In this document: positions 6,204 to 11,209 of the stretch, in pieces
Layout: every line of letters starts with the position of its first letter
Numbering within the stretch: the first letter of the stretch is position 1
NCBI GenBank assembly: GCA_018663815.1
Contig: JABJPQ010000531.1
Span: 1 to 11,209, forward strand
Direction of reading: 5' to 3'
Source: Halobacteriovoraceae bacterium
GTDB lineage: Bacteria > Bdellovibrionota > Bacteriovoracia > Bacteriovoracales > Bacteriovoracaceae
Length of the DNA stretch: 11,209 bases
Made by a program: the position numbers and the translations under genes
The notes under the pieces: model-generated
Database searches by the model: none
What the model was told of the DNA's origin: nothing
What the model saw: only the letters and a program-made list of their open reading frames with translations

Positions 6204-7212
6204 TCCCAAACCCCATGCCAATGATATTTGTACCGAGATCAACCTTTAAAAACCAGCCAGGAACAAGTCTTCTTAGAAGAGTAACTCCCATAATGATCTT
6301 GGTTTGGCTAAGTTCAGTAACTGTTTTCTTTTCTTGGTCTGCAGCCAGTTGCCCTGGAATCGTGCCACCAGATCGATCTTCTCCTGTTCCATTAACAGTA
6401 GAAACACTTGCTGTTTTAACACCAATATAAGGTAAAACATATGAGTACAACGGAGCTTTAAATGCATATTTAACTCTTGCAGTAAGGTTGTTAATAATCA
6501 TTTGCGAACCATCATCAGGAAATGAATTAATGGCTGTACGCCCATAAAGACCTTCCACCCAAAAATTATCAGAAAATTGATATGCCCATGTTAAATAAAA
6601 TTGATTTCCAGCAGTAGTCTGGCCACGAGTATGGTCTTCAAATCGAAGTTGGCTATAAGCGGCAGTGACAATATTATCAGGTTTTATATGCCTATTATCT
6701 TGATAGAAGTCAGAGATGTCCTCTCGCAAAATAGCTTTTTCATTGAAAAGGTCTTCTTCAGAATCAATAGAGGCTTCTCCAGATGCAACTTGGTTTTTAT
6801 CAGCCTTTTTTTGAAATAAAGCAGAATCATCTCCCTTAGTTATATCAATGACATTATTTTTTTTTGTTTGAGCCCATCTCTTAAGTGAATAAACTTTTAA
6901 AACTTTAATTCCTACTTGTCCATCATGGGCTTTTGCGACGACAGCTCTAGCTACAGGTCCACCATCTTTAAGTGACATCGTTAGGAAATCACCTTTTGAA
7001 AGTAGTTGGTTAGAATTAGAGATAATAAATATTTTTCCGGAGCGTGAAATAATTCTTATTGTTTCAGAAAACTTAGCTTCTGTTCCACCAAGGCTGATAC
7101 TTGAATCAATTTCTTCTAGCAAGTCTTGTGCGTGTAGAAGAGAGGAAAATAAAAATAAAAAAATAAATAAAATTGATCTATTTTTGGAGAATGTTAAGTA
7201 GAAGCTTTTCAT
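6193..7212 (-). CDS. Outer-membrane beta-barrel protein with an N-terminal periplasmic domain
   Basis: The 339 residues begin with a signal peptide: a basic start, a long Leu/Phe core at 13-26, and a likely cut after LHA at 28. Residues about 45-130 form a small beta-rich domain (ISRSGKIFIISN, LLSKGDFLTMSL, VGIKVLKVYSL) that recalls SH3-like domains. A charged linker follows at about 130-185. From about 190 to the end, alternating aromatic and polar strands (FYLTWAYQF, FWVEGLYGRT, LTARVKYAF, YVLPYIGVKT, TKIIMGVTLL, WFLKVDLGT, IGMGFGIEF) suggest an 8-10 strand barrel, and the last residue is Phe, as expected for BAM-dependent assembly. Its function is not recognised. It heads an operon with the small lipoprotein and folK and has a strong promoter that seems to leave no untranslated leader. 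Confidence 0.75.
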   Translation of the reverse strand: MKSFYLTFSKNRSILFIFLFLFSSLLHAQDLLEEIDSSISLGGTEAKFSETIRIISRSGKIFIISNSNQLLSKGDFLTMSLKDGGPVARAVVAKAHDGQVGIKVLKVYSLKRWAQTKKNNVIDITKGDDSALFQKKADKNQVASGEASIDSEEDLFNEKAILREDISDFYQDNRHIKPDNIVTAAYSQLRFEDHTRGQTTAGNQFYLTWAYQFSDNFWVEGLYGRTAINSFPDDGSQMIINNLTARVKYAFKAPLYSYVLPYIGVKTASVSTVNGTGEDRSGGTIPGQLAADQEKKTVTELSQTKIIMGVTLLRRLVPGWFLKVDLGTNIIGMGFGIEF

Positions 7213-7218
7213 TCAATA

Positions 7219-7247
7219 ATTATAATAAACTCAACGCAATAGGTAAA
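7219..7247 (-). promoter_or_regulatory. Sigma-70 promoter of the barrel protein operon, apparently leaderless
   Basis: On the - strand, TTTACC (7242-7247; 4 of 6 matches to TTGACA) is followed after 17 bases by a perfect TATAAT (7219-7224). Only 6 bases lie between the -10 box and the ATG at 7212, so transcription should begin at or next to the start codon. There is no Shine-Dalgarno sequence before the ATG. Confidence 0.65.
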
Positions 7248-7292
7248 CTAACTTAAATAAGGGCAAATGAAAGAATTTGTTATTATTGATAT

Positions 7293-7322
7293 TTGACTCC
7301 TTAACTCGGTTTTTGATACCAA
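7293..7322 (+). promoter_or_regulatory. Tentative promoter of the deoxynucleoside kinase gene
   Basis: TTGACT (7293-7298) is a good -35 box. At 18 bases comes TACCAA (7317-7322), a poor -10 box. It lies in the 140-base divergent gap shared with the barrel operon promoter and would give a leader of about 24 bases that includes the GGGGG ribosome site. Confidence 0.35.
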
Positions 7323-7352
7323 TTAGGTCACAATAAATACGGGGGATATAGA

Positions 7353-8027
7353 ATGAGTTTAGAGGCCTATAATAAGCTGACTTGTGGTAGTGAAAAAAAG
7401 TTTGTCGTTGTTGCTGGAAATATTGGTAGTGGCAAAACAACTTTAACAAAAAAACTATCGGAAAAGTTGGGTTGGAAGCCTCATTATGAATCAGTTCAAG
7501 ACAATCCTTATTTAGCCGATTTTTACGAAAACATGTCTCGTTGGAGTTTTCCACTACAGGTTTATTTTTTAAATCATCGTTTTAATACCCATAAGTTTAT
7601 TGAAAGTGGTATGGGCTCGGGCATTCAAGATAGATCTATCTATGAAGATGCAAATATTTTTGCAAGAGCATTGTTTGAGCAAGGTGATTTAGATGAAAGA
7701 GACTATGAGACCTATTGTACTCTTTATGAGTCAATGATTCAGTATTTAAGCGCACCAACATTAATGATTTTTTTACGTCGTTCAGTCCCAAAATTAGTTG
7801 AGAGAATTAAGCTTAGAGGAAGAGACTATGAGCAAACAATTCCCCTTGATTATCTGACAAAATTAAATGGGTATTACAATGAGTGGTATGACGAATATGA
7901 TCTTGGTAAATCATTAATCGTTGATACCGACGATCTAGACTTTCTTGACAACGATGAGCACTTTGATCATTTGGTTAAAAGAATACACGACTCAATTGCT
8001 CAACAGGAAATGTTTTTCCATTATTAA
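7353..8027 (+). CDS. Deoxynucleoside kinase family protein (dAdo/dGuo/dCyd kinase-like)
   Basis: This 224-residue cytoplasmic kinase would phosphorylate a deoxynucleoside with ATP to feed dNTP salvage. The dNK fold is clear: P-loop GNIGSGKTT (22-30), Glu46 in the YESVQDNPYL segment, which in the family contacts the sugar and base, a Tyr/Leu-rich helix QVYFLNHR (69-76), the conserved DRSIYED (93-99) and the Arg-rich lid RIKLRGRDYE (151-160). Base preference cannot be read from the sequence; bacterial relatives include deoxyadenosine and deoxyguanosine kinases. The GGGGG at about 7341-7345 is the ribosome site. The gene diverges from the barrel operon and seems to be transcribed alone. No clear terminator follows it; the 102 bases to the next gene hold that gene's promoter. 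Confidence 0.92.
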   Translation: MSLEAYNKLTCGSEKKFVVVAGNIGSGKTTLTKKLSEKLGWKPHYESVQDNPYLADFYENMSRWSFPLQVYFLNHRFNTHKFIESGMGSGIQDRSIYEDANIFARALFEQGDLDERDYETYCTLYESMIQYLSAPTLMIFLRRSVPKLVERIKLRGRDYEQTIPLDYLTKLNGYYNEWYDEYDLGKSLIVDTDDLDFLDNDEHFDHLVKRIHDSIAQQEMFFHY

Positions 8028-8078
8028 TTTTTATTAAATTAAACAAAAAAACCTTCATGTAAATTTTTGCCCCACCGA

Positions 8079-8103
8079 TAAGTTAAGTGAACTTAGTTAT
8101 AAT
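8079..8103 (+). promoter_or_regulatory. -10 box with an upstream inverted repeat before the LysM lipoprotein gene
   Basis: TATAAT lies at 8098-8103. Immediately upstream, TAAGTT (8079-8084) and AACTTA (8090-8095) form a perfect inverted repeat with a 5-base spacer, occupying the place between the -35 and -10 elements. No good -35 box is seen, which together with the repeat could mean a regulated promoter with an operator. That is an inference. The ribosome site AGAGGAG (8117-8123) lies 6 bases before the ATG. Confidence 0.45.
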
Positions 8104-8129
8104 AAAGTGTAGCAAAAGAGGAGTTTTAT

Positions 8130-8861
8130 ATGAAAGTTTTACTATCGATCTTTTTAATAATGAGCTTGGTAGCTTGTTCAGGATCAAAGTCTGCGAATAA
8201 AGCAGATGGTACTGATGAGAGTACTGAGTTAGCAGAAAATGATGAGTTTACTGAGGATTTTTCCGAGGATGATGGCGAAGAAGAAGATTTAGCCGATACG
8301 GATAGTTCTGAGGATGAGCCTGCTGCTGAAGAAACAGTTGAAGATGCTGTTGCAGATGCTGCTGAAGAAACACCAGAAGAAGTTGCGGATGTAGAAGAAG
8401 AACCAGCTGCAGTAGACCAAGAAAGTGAAATGAGAATGGCAGAAACTCAACCAGTTCAAATTCAAACAGCTGGAGAAAGTGGATTTCACACTGTTGCAAA
8501 AAATGAAACATTAATGATCATTGCATTTAAAAAATATGGTGATTACGAAAAGTGGAGAGATTTAGCTCGGTGGAATGCTGATAAGTTAGGATCTAATTTT
8601 ACTATTACTGAGGGAATGCAATTGAAATTTGAAAAACCGGCTCAGAAATTTGTTTGGAGTCCAGAAGGAAATCCATATCTAATTAAAGTTGGAGATACTC
8701 TCGGTATTATTTCAAACGATACTTATGGGACACAAAAATATTGGAAAAATATTTGGCATAATAATAAACCTCTTATTAAGAATCCAAATAAAATCTTTGC
8801 GGGATTTACAATTTTTACTCCTATAATCGAGGGAAGAGAAGTTGCCAACGAAGACATATAA
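8130..8861 (+). CDS. Lipoprotein with an acidic linker and two LysM domains
   Basis: The 243 residues start with a lipoprotein signal (lipobox LVAC, Cys16). Residues about 28-105 are a very acidic low-complexity stretch of Glu, Asp and Ala that probably stays extended. Two LysM-type domains follow: residues about 118-168 (FHTVAKNETLMIIAFKKYG... to MQLKF) and about 181-232 (YLIKVGDTLGIISNDTYG... to GFTIFTP). LysM binds GlcNAc-containing glycans such as peptidoglycan, so the protein probably links the membrane to the cell wall. There is no catalytic domain. The second repeat is closer to consensus (VGDTL). A strong ribosome site precedes it and a strong terminator follows, so it is most likely transcribed on its own. 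Similar LysM lipoproteins sit near peptidoglycan-handling genes, which fits the AmgK/MurU genes downstream. Confidence 0.88.
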   Translation: MKVLLSIFLIMSLVACSGSKSANKADGTDESTELAENDEFTEDFSEDDGEEEDLADTDSSEDEPAAEETVEDAVADAAEETPEEVADVEEEPAAVDQESEMRMAETQPVQIQTAGESGFHTVAKNETLMIIAFKKYGDYEKWRDLARWNADKLGSNFTITEGMQLKFEKPAQKFVWSPEGNPYLIKVGDTLGIISNDTYGTQKYWKNIWHNNKPLIKNPNKIFAGFTIFTPIIEGREVANEDI

Positions 8862-8886
8862 AGCTTATTATAAATAATATAAATAG

Positions 8887-8918
8887 AAAGCAGGTCCTAG
8901 ACCTGCTTTTCTTGTTTT
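8887..8918 (+). terminator. Strong intrinsic terminator of the LysM lipoprotein gene
   Basis: AAAGCAGGT (8887-8895) and ACCTGCTTT (8901-8909) form a perfect 9-bp stem around a CCTAG loop, followed by a T-rich run to 8918. It lies 26 bases after the LysM stop codon and only about 10 bases before the ATG of the next gene. Confidence 0.88.
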
Positions 8919-8927
8919 GGGTCTTTG

Positions 8928-9710
8928 ATGAAGTTATTAATTTTAATATTACTCTTTTCTAGTTGCTCTTCTGTGGAGTTAAAAGAATGGAGCTTTAAAA
9001 AAAATAAGGACGTTGCTCTTGAGGGGTATAATGAATTTGATGAAATCGACTACCTAGATCATTTAATTAGTTTTGAACAAATCTATAAAAATGATTATAA
9101 AAAGAAAATATTACGCTTAAAGCGTAAAACATATAAATACCTAAGTTCAATCTTGAGAAATATTGCTACTCATAACGAATTATTTTTTACGGAAGACTTG
9201 AAATCAAGTTTTACCATAATCGAAAGTGAAATTCCTTTCTCATTTTCATTACCAAAAAGAAAATTCTTTTTATCTAGCGCTCTAATAAGTAAATATATTA
9301 AAAATGAAGCAATGCTTTACTCTGTGTTGGTTTATGAATTTATCCGCTCAGAAAAAAATCTTTATCATAAGACAAAAATAATACCAACAGGAACTATGAG
9401 TACAAACCGCATGTTATCGTTGCTTAGGCTTAGATCAAAGGATAAGGCAGAGATTCATAAGTGGGCTTATTACTTATTAAAAAGAACAGGAATTGATTCT
9501 GGAACTTATTTGTCATGGTTACAGGTCCAAAATAGAAACTCATTAGACTTTGCGATTCAGATTGGTGATAGTCAGTCGATATCAAGAGAAGAGGCAGTGT
9601 TTAAAGCATTTTTAATTGAAAATGAAAAAGAAAATAAAGATAGAAATAGAAATAGGCACCAAGGTTCTTCAAGGAATTTTTATGCTTTTTTAAATGATGT
9701 GAGAAGGTAG
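8928..9710 (+). CDS. Lipoprotein resembling an M48 peptidase without its zinc site
   Basis: The ATG at 8928 (one codon after a TTG in the same frame) gives 260 residues with a short lipoprotein signal, lipobox FSSC and Cys13. No Shine-Dalgarno sequence is visible because the LysM terminator ends just upstream. The middle resembles secreted M48 (Ste24/BepA-like) metallopeptidases: FSLPKRKFFLSSALI (105-119) in the place of the usual P-G-G-Y-I-x-V-x-x-G-L strand, and NEAMLYSVLVYEFIRSE (126-142) in the place of the sE-x-E-L-x-x-V-L-x-H-E-x-x-H helix. AEIHKWAYYLLKRTGID (174-190) stands where E-x-E-A-D-x-x-A-x-x-L-L-x-x-A-G normally is. The two His ligands are Tyr136 and Arg140, so catalysis is unlikely; Glu137 is retained. 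The C terminus is charged and Asn/Arg-rich. AmgK starts 3 bases after the stop. The M48 link is read by eye and needs a structure or profile test. Confidence 0.6.
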   Translation: MKLLILILLFSSCSSVELKEWSFKKNKDVALEGYNEFDEIDYLDHLISFEQIYKNDYKKKILRLKRKTYKYLSSILRNIATHNELFFTEDLKSSFTIIESEIPFSFSLPKRKFFLSSALISKYIKNEAMLYSVLVYEFIRSEKNLYHKTKIIPTGTMSTNRMLSLLRLRSKDKAEIHKWAYYLLKRTGIDSGTYLSWLQVQNRNSLDFAIQIGDSQSISREEAVFKAFLIENEKENKDRNRNRHQGSSRNFYAFLNDVRR

Positions 9711-9713
9711 CGC

Positions 9714-10739
9714 ATGAAACCAGAAGTATCAGAGAGACTTTTTATTGAGGATTTGTTTAGGAAAAGCAAGGAACGCTTGAAAGATACAAGTTATCAACTA
9801 AATAATATTGAACGGCTTACTGGTGACGCATCTACGAGAAGATATTATCGTCTTTTTACTGAGAAAAAATCGTTTGTTGCTTGTTTGGACAATCCTAGCC
9901 AGACGGGTTTAAATCCATTTATTTCAGTTCTCGATTTTCTTAAAGACTATCGATTGAGGATTCCTCACATATACGACATGGATTTATCGAAAGGGTATAT
10001 CCTTGAAGAAGATCTGGGTGATACAACTCTTTTAAAACATCTATCAACTATAGGTTCAAAAGAAGAAGAGTTTTTAATTTATAAAGAAATTTTAGATCAA
10101 CTACTTGTTTTGCATAAGATCCCGCAAGATGAAATTAAAAAAAGTGGTATTTTTCAAGAAATGTTTGATTATACAAAGTTAAAAAGTGAAATTGATTTTA
10201 CAACAGATTTCTTTTTAAAAAGATACTTAGGTATAACAGATGAGGATAGTCTTGCAAGAGTTTCAGAGGTATTTGATCCTCTTTGTAAAAGACTTGCAAG
10301 TGAAAACATGGTGCTGACACATCGAGACTTTCACTCGCGAAATATAATGGTCAAAGACAAAGACTTTGTCATGATTGATTTTCAAGATGCAAGACTAGGA
10401 ATCCCTCAATATGACTTAGTTTCTATGCTGGAAGATTGTTACTATCGAGTTGGGATGTATAATAAAAATATGCTTATTAAGTATTATTATGAAAACTTAC
10501 CTGTAGAAATTCATCAACAAAAAGACTTTGAATCTTTTATGAAACTATACAATGATATGGCCTTGCAAAGAGTGTTTAAAGCAATTGGAAGTTTTTCGTA
10601 TATTTATGAGACAAGAAAAGATATCAGATATTTAAAGTATATTGGATTTGCCATGGAAAAGATTAAATCGATTCTTTTCGATGACAACACATACGATGAG
10701 TTAAGAAAAACGCTCTTTAAGTACTATTATGAAAGTTGA
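9714..10739 (+). CDS. amgK: AmgK-type N-acetylmuramate/N-acetylglucosamine anomeric kinase
   Basis: AmgK phosphorylates the anomeric carbon of MurNAc (and GlcNAc) recovered from the cell wall, giving the 1-phosphate that MurU turns into UDP-MurNAc; this bypasses de novo synthesis. The 341 residues match the family. GDASTRRYYRL (37-47) is the typical N-terminal ATP-site loop, and EEDLGDTTLLKHL (98-110) is the hinge region. HRDFHSRNI (203-211) holds the catalytic Asp205 and metal ligand Asn210. IDFQDAR (221-227) holds the metal Asp222, and QYDLVSMLEDCYY (232-244) is the family-typical segment that follows. AGAAGG with a spacing of about 7 precedes the ATG. It overlaps the next gene, the nucleotidyltransferase, by 11 bases, as amgK-murU pairs often do. 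Other aminoglycoside-phosphotransferase-fold kinases are possible, but the motif set and the partner favour AmgK. Confidence 0.88.
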   Translation: MKPEVSERLFIEDLFRKSKERLKDTSYQLNNIERLTGDASTRRYYRLFTEKKSFVACLDNPSQTGLNPFISVLDFLKDYRLRIPHIYDMDLSKGYILEEDLGDTTLLKHLSTIGSKEEEFLIYKEILDQLLVLHKIPQDEIKKSGIFQEMFDYTKLKSEIDFTTDFFLKRYLGITDEDSLARVSEVFDPLCKRLASENMVLTHRDFHSRNIMVKDKDFVMIDFQDARLGIPQYDLVSMLEDCYYRVGMYNKNMLIKYYYENLPVEIHQQKDFESFMKLYNDMALQRVFKAIGSFSYIYETRKDIRYLKYIGFAMEKIKSILFDDNTYDELRKTLFKYYYES

Positions 10740-11209
10740 TTATGTTTTTATTCTCGCAGCTGGTAAAGGTTCGCGTATGGGCGAAATCGGCAAGAAAGTT
10801 CCAAAAGTTCTCTGGCCCATTTTTGAAAAAAGCTTACTTGAATTACAAGTTGCTTACGCAAAATACTTAGCACCTTCAGCAAAGATATATATAAATATTT
10901 ATAATTATAAAACATCACTCTTAGAGTTTATAGATCGAAATCAAGCATCATTTAAAGACGTTTGTTTTATTGTTGAGGAATCTACTCTTGATATTGGTGG
11001 CGCGATTCATAACCTGGCAAATAAAAATGACTATAAAGGAGTTAGTTTAATACTTAATAGTGATCAATTTTTATTTTGTGAGAAAGAAATTATTTCACAG
11101 GCACTTAAAAATTTAAATAATTTTGCCCATACTCTTTTTAGTTATGATGTTCTTACTTCTCAGGGATATAATGCCTTACAAGTAAGGGATGATTGTTTGC
11201 AAGGAATTA
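10729..11209 (+). CDS. murU: MurU-type sugar-phosphate nucleotidyltransferase (N-terminal part)
   Basis: The ATG at 10729 lies inside the end of amgK (11-base overlap), and the frame is open to the window edge, giving 160 residues of a protein usually of about 220-240. ILAAGKGSRMG (8-18) is the nucleotide-binding loop, KVPKVLWPI (23-31) corresponds to the PK-x-L-x-P-I motif with Lys25, and LDIGGAIHNL (87-96) and LNSD (109-112) are the substrate and metal-binding segments, with Asp112. MurU joins MurNAc-1-phosphate to UMP from UTP. The paired kinase makes this role likely, but GlcNAc-1-phosphate or other hexose-1-phosphate specificity cannot be excluded. There is no clear ribosome site, so translation is probably coupled to amgK. 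Confidence 0.8.
   Translation, partial: MKVDYVFILAAGKGSRMGEIGKKVPKVLWPIFEKSLLELQVAYAKYLAPSAKIYINIYNYKTSLLEFIDRNQASFKDVCFIVEESTLDIGGAIHNLANKNDYKGVSLILNSDQFLFCEKEIISQALKNLNNFAHTLFSYDVLTSQGYNALQVRDDCLQGI

Noticed and set aside
6215..6819. Open frames on both strands inside the barrel protein gene
   Set aside because: The barrel gene has a signal peptide, a strong promoter and a terminal Phe; the other frames have none of these.
7231..7554. 107-codon - strand frame over the dNK start and the divergent intergenic region
   Set aside because: It covers the clear dNK gene and two promoter regions, and its translation has no recognisable features.
8248..8511. Long open frames on the - strand opposite the LysM lipoprotein gene
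   Set aside because: They mirror the GAA/GAT-rich acidic linker and give Leu/Gln/Phe-rich translations with no ribosome site or family resemblance.
1..11209. CRISPR arrays, insertion sequences, tRNAs, phage genes or a defence system
   Set aside because: I looked for repeated units, terminal inverted repeats, transposase motifs and tRNA-like folds and saw none that could be supported.

Overview
The window is AT-rich chromosomal DNA from a Gram-negative bacterium. Several proteins carry lipoprotein signal peptides, and there is an outer-membrane barrel protein, a lipid A-type acyltransferase and a peptidoglycan-recycling pair. The mix of small Cys-anchored lipoproteins, a DUF374 acyltransferase, an EtfBA pair, a dNK-type nucleoside kinase and AmgK/MurU in low-GC DNA would suit the Bdellovibrionota (Bacteriovorax/Halobacteriovorax-like predators or relatives). 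That placement is inferred from general resemblance and was not tested by a search.

Layout. (1) Positions 1-3037 on the + strand hold the last 25 codons of an unknown Trp/Gly-rich protein, an intergenic stretch with hairpins, an SGNH-hydrolase-like lipoprotein (251-1354) and a lipoprotein with an FN3 domain plus a beta-helix (1535-3037). The SGNH gene appears to have lost its last 32 codons to an in-frame TAA. (2) Positions 3041-7212 on the - strand, in transcription order, hold an outer-membrane beta-barrel protein, a tiny LptM-like lipoprotein, folK, etfB, etfA, a strong terminator, and then a DUF374 acyltransferase. The first three overlap one another and form a tight operon. etfBA follows a 104-base gap. 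(3) Positions 7353-11209 on the + strand hold a deoxynucleoside kinase, a LysM lipoprotein ending in a strong terminator, and an operon of three: a lipoprotein resembling an M48 peptidase that has lost its zinc site, AmgK, and a MurU-type nucleotidyltransferase cut by the window end.

How the genes fit together. Two themes dominate. The first is the cell envelope: lipoproteins, the barrel protein, the acyltransferase, LysM and cell-wall sugar salvage. The second is core metabolism: the folate precursor kinase FolK, electron transfer by EtfAB and deoxynucleoside salvage. AmgK plus MurU would turn recovered cell-wall amino sugars into UDP-sugar precursors. A deoxynucleoside kinase would recover nucleosides from degraded DNA. 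Both fit a scavenging or predatory life, but are not proof of one.

I see no insertion sequence, phage module, CRISPR array, tRNA or rRNA, and nothing that clearly amounts to a new multi-gene system. The points most worth following are the M48-like protein without its zinc ligands, the interrupted SGNH gene, the apparently leaderless promoters at 1522-1535 and 7219-7247, the two terminators placed directly before start codons, and the hidden TTG-started small lipoprotein before folK.
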